61,339 nucleotides of DNA from positions 9,135 through 70,473 of the forward strand of contig CAJUDN010000004.1 in NCBI GenBank assembly GCA_910585355.1. Reading direction: 5' to 3'. Of the stretch, positions 24,687 to 33,634 are shown one piece after another (within the stretch, counting starts at the first letter, position 1; every line of letters begins with the position of its first letter). This DNA is from an uncultured Lachnospiraceae bacterium. GTDB taxonomy: Bacteria > Bacillota_A > Clostridia > Lachnospirales > Lachnospiraceae. Both the position numbers and the translations under genes were made by a program. The notes below the pieces were generated by a model. It made no database searches. It saw only the letters and a list, made by a program, of their open reading frames with translations, and was not told the DNA's origin.

Positions 24687-25819
24687 CCTATCGCTCTGAA
24701 ATTTTCCCGGTTCACATCAAAATTTACCTGAAGCTTCACCATAAAGACCGTACCGTTTAAATCGCTGGATACAGAGATGGTGCCGCCGTGCATATCCACG
24801 ATGCTTTTTGCAATGGCAAGCCCCAGTCCGGTTCCTCCGGTTGTGGAGGACCTGGACTGCTCCACACGGTAAAATTTATTGAAGATAAACGGAAGCTCGC
24901 CAGCCGGAATCACATATCCGTAATTGACCACGGAGACCGTCACAATCTCCTCGTCTGCATGGATTTTCACCAGGATCTTTTTTCCCTCAGCGCCATATTT
25001 GATGGCGTTATTTATGAGGTTGTCAAACAGTCTGGCAAGTAGATTTCCATCGGCCGCTATGACCAGCGCAGGCACATTGCTGGTCAGCTCATAGGCCAGA
25101 TCCTTATCTGCAAAGCTTGGATAAAACTCCTCCAGGAGCTGTCCCAAAAGCTTTACAATATCCACTTTTCCCACATTCATGGAAATTTTTCCATAATTCA
25201 TCTTGGTGAACCCAAACAGATCTTCAATGAGTTTTTCCAGGCGTTTGGCCTTGGTATAGGCAATATCAATATACTTCTGCTGCATTTCCGGTCCGATGGG
25301 AACTCCTTTGGAAAGCAGCTCAAGATAGCCGATAATGGAAGTCAGAGGGGTCCTTAAATCATGGGCAATATTGGTAATCAGCTCGTTTTTTGTCCGTTCC
25401 GACTCCCTCTCCTTATCCATCAGCTCCCGGATATCAGCCTCCATCCGGTTTAAATTGGACGCCATCATGGAAAACTCGTCGTCCCCCATTACTTCCACCT
25501 GAGTATTTAAATCTCCCTCGGAAATATTCTGGATCGCCGTTGCGATCTTCCCTATGTACCGCAAAGACTTTCTCTGAAGCAGCAGGAATGTGAAAGAAAA
25601 AATTCCAATCCCCAGAATTACGTATAAAATCGTGGTGACGGTTCCCATCCTGAATACCCGCAAAAACGGAATCAGTTCCTCCCTGGTCTTCTCCATATAG
25701 TTGACCAGCATATCCACATTTGTAATCAAAAACACTTCCACCAGGCAGGCAATCAGCGTACTGTACAGGATATTGACTGTCACCTGGCCATAGAAGCGTC
25801 TGCTCCTGTCATTTTTCAA
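24683..25819 (-). CDS. Sensor histidine kinase with HAMP domain
   Basis: 378 residues. Two transmembrane helices (about 9-30 and 56-80) enclose a short outer loop of only about 25 residues; HAMP follows (about 80-132), then the phospho-acceptor LITNIAHDLRTPLTSIIGYLELL, N box DNLINNAIKYGAEG and G boxes of HATPase_c ending TGGTGLGLAIAKSIVDMHGG. The small outer loop resembles intramembrane-sensing kinases that read the state of a partner transporter. Overlaps both neighbours by a few bases. Confidence 0.93.
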   Translation of the reverse strand: MKNDRSRRFYGQVTVNILYSTLIACLVEVFLITNVDMLVNYMEKTREELIPFLRVFRMGTVTTILYVILGIGIFSFTFLLLQRKSLRYIGKIATAIQNISEGDLNTQVEVMGDDEFSMMASNLNRMEADIRELMDKERESERTKNELITNIAHDLRTPLTSIIGYLELLSKGVPIGPEMQQKYIDIAYTKAKRLEKLIEDLFGFTKMNYGKISMNVGKVDIVKLLGQLLEEFYPSFADKDLAYELTSNVPALVIAADGNLLARLFDNLINNAIKYGAEGKKILVKIHADEEIVTVSVVNYGYVIPAGELPFIFNKFYRVEQSRSSTTGGTGLGLAIAKSIVDMHGGTISVSSDLNGTVFMVKLQVNFDVNRENFRAIG

Positions 25820-26513
25820 TTTTATATCCTACCCCCCAGACTGTGGTTATGATTTTATTCTGCCTGGTGTCCTCCTTCATCTTTCCGCGAAGGCGGCGGA
25901 TATGTACCATAACGGTATTGTTGGCCTCATAGACCTTTTCGTTCCATACCTTTTCAAAAATCTCATCTGTACTGAACACGCGGCCCGGATTTGACGCCAG
26001 CAAATATAAAATATCGAATTCGATGGGGGTAAGCTTGATCTCCTCGCCGTATACTACCACCTTATGGTTATCCTTGTTGACTGACAGACCGCGGATGTTA
26101 ATTTCATTTTTTGAAGCCTGGCCTGTATTGCTGTTGGGATTTAACTGTGTATAACGGCGAAGCTGGGATTTCACCCTGGCGGTCAGCTCAAGGGGATTAA
26201 AGGGCTTCACTACATAATCATCAGCTCCGGTTCCCAGTCCCAGAATCTTATCCAGATCCGTGGATTTGGCGCTCAGCATGATAATGGGAATGTTATTGGT
26301 TTCCCGGATTTTCCGGCACATTTCCAGCCCGTCCATCCCGGGCATCATAATATCTAAAAGCACCAGATGGATTTCCTCTTTTTCAAGAATCTCCAGCCCA
26401 TCCGCCGCGTTATTTGCCTTAAAAACTTTATAACCGTCACTGACCAGGTAAATCTCCACCAAGTCGGCAATTTCTTTCTCGTCGTCTACCACAAGAATAT
26501 TGATCTGATCCAT
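25809..26513 (-). CDS. OmpR/PhoB-family response regulator
   Basis: 234 residues. Receiver domain with acidic pair VVDDEKE, phospho-acceptor LVLLDIMMPGMDG, and conserved Lys in DYVVKPF; C-terminal winged helix (EIKLTPIEFDILYLLASNPGRVFS). AGGAGG precedes the ATG at 26513, which is preferred over a TTG six bases upstream. Direct repeats GACGGTTTT spaced 12 bp lie about 75 bp upstream (26584-26605), a possible autoregulatory site. First gene of the RR-HK-816aa-ABC operon. Confidence 0.93.
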   Translation of the reverse strand: MDQINILVVDDEKEIADLVEIYLVSDGYKVFKANNAADGLEILEKEEIHLVLLDIMMPGMDGLEMCRKIRETNNIPIIMLSAKSTDLDKILGLGTGADDYVVKPFNPLELTARVKSQLRRYTQLNPNSNTGQASKNEINIRGLSVNKDNHKVVVYGEEIKLTPIEFDILYLLASNPGRVFSTDEIFEKVWNEKVYEANNTVMVHIRRLRGKMKEDTRQNKIITTVWGVGYKIEK

Positions 26514-26519
26514 GAACAA

Positions 26520-26894
26520 CCTCCTATGTATTTCCTATGCTGTAACGGTTTCGTACCCTCACAGTTACAAACAAAGATTCATTGAAAACCGTCTGCAAAA
26601 CCGTCACTTTATACTCAGGCTTTCCCGATTTTGTTATCATCATATCATATTTCAATAAATTTTTCCTTACTTTTTTCTAAAAACAGGGAGGAAAGTACTG
26701 TAAAAGCCGCGTTATTTTTCACGCCATGACGAATCGCTACATGGATTGGCCATGGGCCCGTATTGTTCCGGAGTCAAAGCGTATGCCTCATTGCCGCAGG
26801 CAATTTAAAATGGGCATATGCCGTTATTTACGTTCACAGGGCGTCTATGAGCAGTAACAAGGCCGCCCGCAAAGCGGCAGGCGGCCTTTGGCTT
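26520..26894. repeat. Intergenic region with dispersed repeat and ppk terminator
   Basis: 375 bp without a gene. It holds the upstream region of the response regulator, a repeat segment near 26785-26830 (CATTGCCGCAGGCA...TTTAAAATGGGCATATGCCGTTA) that recurs near 4330 and 43075, and a hairpin next to ppk. Confidence 0.5.
26859..26888 (-). terminator. Hairpin terminator after ppk
   Basis: AAGGCCGCC and GGCGGCCTT arms with an inner CGC/GCG pair and AAA loop, lying just after the ppk stop at 26895. On the minus strand it is followed only by a short TGTT, so strength is uncertain. Confidence 0.55.
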
Positions 26895-29057
26895 TTATAT
26901 CTCATTCTGGCTTTCCACAGGAATGAAGACTCTTGAAATTTCCTCGTTTCCCGTCTTTTTCTGCTCCGCCTTGACGGACGCCACGGCCAGCTCACAGAGG
27001 GCTTTCTGGGAACTCACTGGAAGCTTTCCCCTCCGGTCCGGTTTTTCATAGGTTCCATCCGGCATCAGCACATGGGCCTTTACATTATCTTCCAGCTCCA
27101 GTTCCATGTAATGGCGGATTCTGGCCCTTGGCTCCTCTCTTAAAACCGGGAACATGATTTCCACACGGCGGTCTAAATTTCTTGGCATCCAGTCGGCGCT
27201 GCCCATGTAGATTTCCTCACTGCCATCGTTCTCAAAGATAAAAATTCTGGCATGTTCCAAAAATTCTCCCACAATGGAACGGACCTCGATATTTTCCGAA
27301 AGTCCCGGAATCCCCGCCTTTAAACTGCAGATGCCGCGGACCACCAGCTTAATTTCCACTCCGGCCGAGGACGCCTCATAAAGAGCTGCAATAATATCCT
27401 TGTCACACAGAGAGTTCATCTTGGCAATGATGGAAGCGTGTTTTCCGGCCCTGGCATGCCTGGTTTCCCGTTCGATGAGCTTTAAGAATCTTCCGCGGAG
27501 CCACAAAGGCGCCACGGCCAGCGTATGCCAGCTTAAGGGTTCCGAATATCCGGACAGCATATTGAACACAGCCGTGGCATCCTCGCCGATTAGCGGATGA
27601 CAGGTCATAATGCCGCAGTCCGTATAAAGCTTTGCGGTGGAATCGTTATAGTTTCCTGTTCCCAGATGAACATAGCGGCGGATTCCGTCCTCCTCCCGCC
27701 GTACCACCAGAGTAATCTTCGAATGGGTCTTTAGTCCCACCAGACCGTAAATCACGTGGCAGCCGGCCTTTTCCAGCTTTTTCGCCCAGAGAATATTGTT
27801 TTCCTCATCAAATCTGGCTTTTAATTCTACCAGAACGGAGACCTGTTTTCCATTGTCGGCAGCCTCTGCCAGGGCCGCCACAATGGGGGAATTTCCACTG
27901 ACCCTGTACAGGGTCTGTTTGATGGCCAGTACATCCGGGTCCCTGGCCGACCGGCGTACAAACTCCACCACCGGATCAAAGGTCTCGTAAGGGTGCATTA
28001 AGAGGATATCGCCCTTTCTGATGTTGGTAAAAATGTCATCCTCATTCATCAGGGCCGGAACCGGCTGCGGTGTATATTTGGGCGCCTTCAAATGTTCATA
28101 ACCGGAAAGACCGTACATTTTCATTAAAAAGGTTAAATCCAGGGCTCCGGGAATCTCATAAATGTCTTCCTCATTGACCTCCAGCTCCTTTTTTAATATT
28201 TTAAGAAGCCGTTTATCGGCCTTTTCTTCGATTTCCAGCCGGATGACCTCGCCCCACTGTCTCTTTTTTAACTGCTTTTCAATTTCTTCCAGAAGGTCTA
28301 CCGCTTCTTCTTCATCCAGGGAGAAATCAGCGTTTCTCATGATACGGAAAGGATGAAAGGTGACAATATTATAATTGAGGAAAAGCTGTCTCATATTTCT
28401 CTCGATGATTTCCTCCAGAAGAATCACATGACGCATCTCATTTCCTTTTTCATCCACGGTGACCGGAAGCGTCACGATCCGCGCGAGCACGCTTGGAACC
28501 TGCACCAGGGCAAATTCCAGTTCGACATCGCCTGATTTCTTCTTGAGAAGAGCCGCAATATTTAAGGATTGATTCCTCACAAGTGGAAACGGCCGAGAAG
28601 AGTCCACGGCCATGGGAGTCAAAACCGGATATACCTCCTCCATAAAGTACCGATCCACAAACTCTCCCTGGAGCGGGGTCAGTTCCTCATGCCTGGTAAT
28701 TACATTAAGCCCGTTATTCTTCAAAGCCGGAAGCAGAGAACGATTATAAGTCATATACTGCTGCGCCACCAGCTCATGGGTCTTTTTGCTGATTTTTTCC
28801 AGCTGTTCCGACGGCGTTAAACCTGCAATATCCGGCTTGGTATATTTCGCGTGGACCATATCCTTCAAAGAAGCCACCCGAACCATGAAAAATTCATCCA
28901 GATTCGAGGCTGTAATGCTTAAAAACTTCAGCCGGTCAAACAACGGAGTGGTCTTATCTCTGGCCTCTCCCAAAACCCGGTAGTCAAATTCCAGCCAGCT
29001 CAGTTCCCGATTTACATAATTTTTCGGATCTGTGTACCTGGTTTCTTTTTCTGCCAT
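26895..29057 (-). CDS. ppk1: Polyphosphate kinase 1
   Basis: Makes long-chain polyphosphate reversibly from ATP. 720 residues, full length. It starts with the helical N-domain NRELSWLEFDYRVLGEARD; the phosphorylated His is in the first HKD-like block (VGLKTHSKITLVVR, RYVHLGTGNYND), and the second lies near ADWMPRNLDRRVEIMFPV. Located 2 bp after ppx, so synthesis and breakdown of polyphosphate are encoded together. Not adjacent to pst genes but in the same window. Confidence 0.96.
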   Translation of the reverse strand: MAEKETRYTDPKNYVNRELSWLEFDYRVLGEARDKTTPLFDRLKFLSITASNLDEFFMVRVASLKDMVHAKYTKPDIAGLTPSEQLEKISKKTHELVAQQYMTYNRSLLPALKNNGLNVITRHEELTPLQGEFVDRYFMEEVYPVLTPMAVDSSRPFPLVRNQSLNIAALLKKKSGDVELEFALVQVPSVLARIVTLPVTVDEKGNEMRHVILLEEIIERNMRQLFLNYNIVTFHPFRIMRNADFSLDEEEAVDLLEEIEKQLKKRQWGEVIRLEIEEKADKRLLKILKKELEVNEEDIYEIPGALDLTFLMKMYGLSGYEHLKAPKYTPQPVPALMNEDDIFTNIRKGDILLMHPYETFDPVVEFVRRSARDPDVLAIKQTLYRVSGNSPIVAALAEAADNGKQVSVLVELKARFDEENNILWAKKLEKAGCHVIYGLVGLKTHSKITLVVRREEDGIRRYVHLGTGNYNDSTAKLYTDCGIMTCHPLIGEDATAVFNMLSGYSEPLSWHTLAVAPLWLRGRFLKLIERETRHARAGKHASIIAKMNSLCDKDIIAALYEASSAGVEIKLVVRGICSLKAGIPGLSENIEVRSIVGEFLEHARIFIFENDGSEEIYMGSADWMPRNLDRRVEIMFPVLREEPRARIRHYMELELEDNVKAHVLMPDGTYEKPDRRGKLPVSSQKALCELAVASVKAEQKKTGNEEISRVFIPVESQNEI

Positions 29058-29059
29058 AT

Positions 29060-30625
29060 TTACTCGCTCCTTTTCTGCCTGAGTATAGGCCGAAGTCCGA
29101 AAATTTCTTCAAAAAACGCCGCCTTCTGCCTGAAGGAAACAGTTTCCAAAGTAATATCTCCATGATAGTCTGTGGTCACTACAAAATTTTTATCCTTCAC
29201 GGACATCCGGCAGCCCCTTAACTTCTGCTTATGCCCCCGGTCCATGGAGTTGGCCAGCCTCAGAATTGCCGTAAGCTTTGCGATTACAATGGTCACGTCC
29301 TTGTGGCTTGCAAAGCCGCTGGATACGGAATCCAGCTCTGTCTCCATATGAACTTTATTATAATCGAAGTCCCGGATATTGTAGCGCACCACATTGGCGA
29401 TGATTTCCCTTTCTAAGTGGGAAATGCCGATGATCTCCGTGGACATGATAATATTGTAGGCGCATTCGTTGGCGTTTCTGACACTGATAAATTTTCCACA
29501 GGCATGGATAATGACGGCGATCTGCAACAGCAGACGCTCCCGCTCTCCCATTCCATGATACCGCTTCATGGTATCGAAAATCTGAAGCACAAAGACCTCC
29601 ACCATCTCGGAATGGGGACTCTGGCAGCGATATCTCTTAGCCATGTTTCTAGAAGTGCTGATAATATCGTTGTTGAAATTATGTTTGAATTTCACCAGCT
29701 TGTGGTCCGCCGCATATTCGGCGGCGATCCCGTCGCAAAAGCGGATTCCCGGAATCCACAGAGATTCCGCCCCTGTGATTTCCATGAACTTTTTATAGAT
29801 AACAGCACAGGGAAGTAGCAGAGCCGCATACTCCGCGCTGACTCCGAATTTTTCTTCCCGTTCATTCTCACTCAGCCGGAAAAGCTGGTCATAAAAGATA
29901 TTAAACCGTTCCCGGGAAACCCGCACCAGAGGTTCTCCGTTATCCTCATGCCGAAACAGGTAAAGAATATTTTCCCCGATTCCGATGATATGATGTACGG
30001 TACGGTCCGCCAGATACATTTTCCGATAATTAGAAAGCTCATTTTCCGCCATGCCGTCGATCAGTTCTCTTGTCCGGTCCACAGTGGTATTCACATCGCT
30101 TAAGGCCCCGAGGATCCTTAAGGCTCCCAGAGGAAGATTTTCTGTGGAAATCAAAAGTTTTTCATCAAACAGAGAAATCTGCATGCTGCCAAAACCCACG
30201 TCCACGATGGCTGTGCCCTGCCGGATATTTTTATCAAAATCCTCATCCAGGGCGGCAATGGCCTTGTAGTTTAAAAACCGCTGTTCGGAATTGCTGATGA
30301 TCTGGATTTCAATACCGGTTCTCACGCGGACCTGATCCAGAACAATCTGACTGTTTCTGGCCTCCCGCATGGCGCTTGTGCCGTAGGCCCGGTAATCCTC
30401 CGCCTTATAGCTTTTCATGATTCTGGAAAAATCTCCCAGAGCCTCGCAGAGCTCCTCCACCTGTTCATAACTGATTTTTCCGTGGTGGTAAGTATCTCTT
30501 CCCAGAGCCATCACATGGCGCACATGATCCAGCTTTCTGATTTTATTTTTGCCGGAGATCTCATAGATTCCCATTTCCAGCTCGAAGGAACCCACGTCAA
30601 TGGCGGCAAATACATGGATTGCCAC
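29060..30625 (-). CDS. ppx: Ppx/GppA family exopolyphosphatase
   Basis: Hydrolyses terminal phosphate of polyphosphate or pppGpp. 521 residues: ASKHA ATPase-like N-domain (FAAIDVGSFELEMGIYEI, YGTSAMREARNS, AIVDVGFGSMQISLF) and a C-terminal HD-type helical domain (MGERERLLLQIAVIIHACGKFIS). The start is GTG with GGGAGGG upstream. IVDVGFGSMQ replaces the usual DIGGGS, a variant glycine motif. Pairs with ppk1. Confidence 0.9.
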   Translation of the reverse strand: MAIHVFAAIDVGSFELEMGIYEISGKNKIRKLDHVRHVMALGRDTYHHGKISYEQVEELCEALGDFSRIMKSYKAEDYRAYGTSAMREARNSQIVLDQVRVRTGIEIQIISNSEQRFLNYKAIAALDEDFDKNIRQGTAIVDVGFGSMQISLFDEKLLISTENLPLGALRILGALSDVNTTVDRTRELIDGMAENELSNYRKMYLADRTVHHIIGIGENILYLFRHEDNGEPLVRVSRERFNIFYDQLFRLSENEREEKFGVSAEYAALLLPCAVIYKKFMEITGAESLWIPGIRFCDGIAAEYAADHKLVKFKHNFNNDIISTSRNMAKRYRCQSPHSEMVEVFVLQIFDTMKRYHGMGERERLLLQIAVIIHACGKFISVRNANECAYNIIMSTEIIGISHLEREIIANVVRYNIRDFDYNKVHMETELDSVSSGFASHKDVTIVIAKLTAILRLANSMDRGHKQKLRGCRMSVKDKNFVVTTDYHGDITLETVSFRQKAAFFEEIFGLRPILRQKRSE

Positions 30626-30673
30626 AATTCATTCCCTCCCCATTCTGCACAGTGTGCCGTCTAATACATTTTA

Positions 30674-31810
30674 TCAGTAGTTTCCCAGAATTTTCATGAA
30701 GGAGGCCTCCGCCTGAATTCCCGTCAGGGCATTTTTTATGGATGCATCGCTTAAATTACCCTCAATATCCACGAAAAAGCGGTATTCAAAGGGCTTCCCG
30801 GGAATCGGTCTGGACTCGATCATATTCATGTTCACTCCGTTGAAAATAAAATTTCCAAGAATATTATAGAGAGAACCGCTCACATGGGGCACCTCAAAGG
30901 TCAGACTGATTTTTGAGGCTTTTGTCTCATATATTGGATCCTTCGCCAGAATGATAAATCTGGTGGTGTTTCCCTTTTCGTCGCTGATTCCCCGGGCCAG
31001 CTCCTTTAATCCATACTGCTCTCCCGCCGCCCGACTGGCTACGGCGGCCTGGGTCACATCCTTTTCCTCCATGATCTTTTTGGCGGCAACGGCGGTGTTT
31101 GGGACGCCTATCTGCTTCCAGCCTTTATTGGAATTTAAAAACTTTGTGCACTGCATCAGGCCCTGGGGATGGGAGTAGATAGTTTTAATGTCAGAAAGAG
31201 AGGCCTCCCAAAGGCCAAGAAGCACATGGTCAACAGGCACATAAACCTCTCCCACTATGTAATTGCTGTATTTTGCCAGAAGGTCATAGTTGCTGATGAC
31301 AAATCCGGCCGTGGAATTTTCAATGGGGAGCACGCCATAATCGGCCCGTCCCCCCTCCACCTCTTTCATGGTATCCTCAAATTCCGGCACATGATAGGCG
31401 TTTACGCCATCTCCGAAGAACATTTTTACAGCGGCGTGGCTGTACGCCCCTTCCACTCCCTGGAACACCACGCGGACGTCTTCTTTCTTTAAAGAGTCCA
31501 TCTCCGTAAATCCAGTGGAGGAAGCCTTTTGGCAGGCCGCCAAACATCCATACTGGAACCTCCGGCTGATGGTCATAAGCTGGGAAAAAATTTCCTGCAC
31601 GGCCTGCTTATTGAATTCGCTGCCGGCCAGCTCTCTCACGGCGGCGATTTTTTGCTTTTCTCTCCCGGCATCGTAAACAGCCTTTCCGGTTTCAATTTTA
31701 TATTGGGCCACATCACCGCAGACGATCATACGTTCCTCAAATAGACGTACAATTTCCCTGTCGATCTGATCCAGTTTGTTTCTGCATTCCATCAAATCCA
31801 GATGTTTCAT
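30674..31810 (-). CDS. pheA: Bifunctional chorismate mutase / prephenate dehydratase
   Basis: Phenylalanine synthesis from chorismate via prephenate to phenylpyruvate. 378 residues: AroQ-type chorismate mutase (about 5-85, CRNKLDQIDREIVRLFEERM), prephenate dehydratase (about 108-290, VFQGVEGAYSHAAVKMFF, NSTAGFVISNYDLL, TRFIILAKDP) and C-terminal ACT domain (about 295-375, ESRPIPGKPFEYRFFVDIEG), which normally gives feedback control by phenylalanine. Starts 41 bp after plsC. Confidence 0.95.
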   Translation of the reverse strand: MKHLDLMECRNKLDQIDREIVRLFEERMIVCGDVAQYKIETGKAVYDAGREKQKIAAVRELAGSEFNKQAVQEIFSQLMTISRRFQYGCLAACQKASSTGFTEMDSLKKEDVRVVFQGVEGAYSHAAVKMFFGDGVNAYHVPEFEDTMKEVEGGRADYGVLPIENSTAGFVISNYDLLAKYSNYIVGEVYVPVDHVLLGLWEASLSDIKTIYSHPQGLMQCTKFLNSNKGWKQIGVPNTAVAAKKIMEEKDVTQAAVASRAAGEQYGLKELARGISDEKGNTTRFIILAKDPIYETKASKISLTFEVPHVSGSLYNILGNFIFNGVNMNMIESRPIPGKPFEYRFFVDIEGNLSDASIKNALTGIQAEASFMKILGNY

Positions 31811-31851
31811 CCTGTTTTCTCCTGTCGTTTCTTCTTGCTTCTTTCAGGGTT

Positions 31852-32607
31852 TCACCCTGACTCTCCTGTCGTTTCTTCCTGTATTTCACGGAGCATTTCA
31901 CGGATTCTTTCTCTTGTATAGGCCCCGGCGCGTTTTTTCTCTTCCGGCTCCAGATCCTTAATATAGAAAGGCTTTCCATAATACACAGTCACATGGGAAG
32001 GACGAATCATGGGAAAATGCTTTTCAAAAGCTTCCGCAGTCCCCACCATGGCCACCGGAACCACAGGACAGCCGGACTTTTCGGCAATTTTAAGACTTCC
32101 CTCTTTAAATGGAAGAAGCTCCCTCAAATCCTCGCTTGTATTTCTTGTTCCCTCCGGAAAAATCCAGATGGAAACACCGCTTTTTACCTTTTCAATTCCC
32201 TGGAGAATGGTCTTTAAACCTTCTTTCAAATTCTCCCTGTCCAGAAACAGGCAGTTGACATTTATCATCCATGATCTGAGAAGCGGAATCTTTAACATTT
32301 CCTTTTTGGCCACAAATCCCATAAGGCCCGGCACTGTGGTATATCCCACCAGAACGTCAAAATAGCTTCTGTGATTTCCCACATAGAGGACGGCCCGGTC
32401 CTCAGGAATATTTTCCTTTCCCTTCACAGTAACCGTAATACCTGCCGTTTTTAAAATCAGTCCAAACATATACTGGACGATTTTTAAACTCTCCACGTCC
32501 CGGGCATGCGGATCCTTTTTCCCCAGGGAATTCTGGGCCGCCAGAAGCGGAAACCCAAGTACAAGAAAGCCGATCAGAAGAACGGCCACCACCAAAAAAC
32601 GAATCAT
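31852..32607 (-). CDS. plsC: 1-acyl-sn-glycerol-3-phosphate acyltransferase
   Basis: Adds the second acyl chain in phosphatidic acid synthesis. 251 residues: N-terminal membrane helix (about 3-25), catalytic YVGNHRSYFDVLV (NHxxxxD), glycerol-phosphate site FPEGTRNTSEDL, and VVPVAMVGT. I prefer the ATG at 32607, with AAAGG at good spacing, over a GTG nine bases upstream. A 17-base segment at its 3' end (coding QEETTGE) is repeated about 43 bp later in the gap before pheA. Confidence 0.92.
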   Translation of the reverse strand: MIRFLVVAVLLIGFLVLGFPLLAAQNSLGKKDPHARDVESLKIVQYMFGLILKTAGITVTVKGKENIPEDRAVLYVGNHRSYFDVLVGYTTVPGLMGFVAKKEMLKIPLLRSWMINVNCLFLDRENLKEGLKTILQGIEKVKSGVSIWIFPEGTRNTSEDLRELLPFKEGSLKIAEKSGCPVVPVAMVGTAEAFEKHFPMIRPSHVTVYYGKPFYIKDLEPEEKKRAGAYTRERIREMLREIQEETTGESG

Positions 32608-32842
32608 TGCATTCACCTTTTTCTTTATTTAAATGGAATCCGCCCGCCTTAAACGGCCATATGTTTCGCTGGTCTGCTTTCCCCATCGCACAAAGGAAAA
32701 ATACTCAGCGCAGTGCCGTCCGCACCTCTGCCTTTTCCTTCGTACTCCCGGAAAAGTATTCTCGTCGAAACAAAACGTCATTTAAAGCAGGTTATACCGG
32801 TATCACCATTATATAAAAAACCCTTGGCAAATGCAACTGCTT
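32608..32842. other. Intergenic region with imperfect nested palindromes
   Basis: 235 bp. It contains CCGCCTTAAACGGCCATATG, loosely like the other dispersed repeats, and nested imperfect pairs (GTTTCG...CGAAAC, AATACTC...AAGTATT). No gene is seen. Confidence 0.35.
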
Positions 32843-33292
32843 CTACCGTCTTTTCTTCCCCGTGATTTCCTCAAAAATGAGTCCGGCCCCGAACCAGAAC
32901 GGAGCAAAATCCAGACGTATTAGACCGTCCACACTGAAAAAGCGGCCGGAATAATCCCAGGGACAAATTCCGTAAAACTTCAAAAAAGCGCCGGACAGGT
33001 ATTCTGCCAGGAAGATAAGCACCATGCTGTTGGTTCCGTGACGCCAAATCTTATCCTTCCATCCAAGTCTTTCCACATCTCCGATCCACATGTCCAGCCG
33101 CCGGCAGATGGGGCCTAAAAGGGCGCCCAGACCATAAATGGGAAACATAAGAAGGGAGGTATGGCCAATGAGCCTCATATCCCCCATAGCAATGGACTCC
33201 GCCGACGTAAAAATGATCTCCATGCACCATCCGGCCACCCCGCACCTTATAAAATTTTTCCAAAATTCAAACTTCTTTTCTCTTTTTTCCAT
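32843..33292 (-). CDS. Putative ABC-transporter type IV (PF06541-like) membrane protein
   Basis: 149 residues with about four transmembrane segments. FIRCGVAGWCMEIIFTS, HTSLLMFPIYGLGALLGPICRRL and LIFLAEYLSGAFLKFYGICPWDYS match the small PF06541 family common in clostridia, whose function is unknown. The ATG lies in the 3' arm of a 16-bp inverted repeat, and no strong ribosome site is seen. DUF4250 gene lies 53 bp upstream. Confidence 0.78.
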   Translation of the reverse strand: MEKREKKFEFWKNFIRCGVAGWCMEIIFTSAESIAMGDMRLIGHTSLLMFPIYGLGALLGPICRRLDMWIGDVERLGWKDKIWRHGTNSMVLIFLAEYLSGAFLKFYGICPWDYSGRFFSVDGLIRLDFAPFWFGAGLIFEEITGKKRR

Positions 33293-33337
33293 GCATATAG
33301 TCTGGCAGAATAGAACATGGGATATGCATGGAAAAAA
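33283..33337. repeat. 16-bp perfect inverted repeat over the PF06541 gene start
   Basis: TTTTTTCCATGCATAT (33283-33298) and ATATGCATGGAAAAAA (33322-33337), 23-base loop. In the minus-strand transcript the start codon (33290-33292) would sit inside the 3' arm. Confidence 0.65.
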
Positions 33338-33345
33338 ATCAGAAC

Positions 33346-33525
33346 TTATACATACTGATTTCGGTCTTCCTCATACCGATAATCAATGGATGCCAAGGTT
33401 CTGTCGATTTCCTCTTTTGAAACAGACAGCGCCTTGCACAACTCGTTCATGGATGGATAAAAGTCTCTGAGCCTGGTATTGATATAGCTTAAAAGCATCG
33501 CCGGATCTTTTGGGATCTGAGTCAT
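33346..33525 (-). CDS. DUF4250 family small protein
   Basis: 59 residues, with the family pattern IPKDPAMLLSYINTRLRDFYPSM...LCKALSVSKEEIDRTLASIDYRYEEDRNQYV, a helix-turn-helix-like fold, function unknown. The ATG at 33525 with AGAAGGTG is favoured over one nine bases upstream. Divergent from the asparaginase gene. Confidence 0.88.
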   Translation of the reverse strand: MTQIPKDPAMLLSYINTRLRDFYPSMNELCKALSVSKEEIDRTLASIDYRYEEDRNQYV

Positions 33526-33559
33526 AAAACACACCTTCTTTCCGCGAAATAAATTTTTA

Positions 33560-33588
33560 TTGAATCTTCATTTTTTTTCTGATATACT
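33560..33588 (+). promoter_or_regulatory. Sigma-A promoter of the asparaginase gene
   Basis: TTGAAT (33560-33565) and TATACT (33583-33588) with a 17-bp spacer, leaving a leader of about 40 bases. Confidence 0.75.
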
Positions 33589-33634
33589 GCTTACAGATTG
33601 GGGTATATCAACAAATGAAAGGGGATTATCATTT

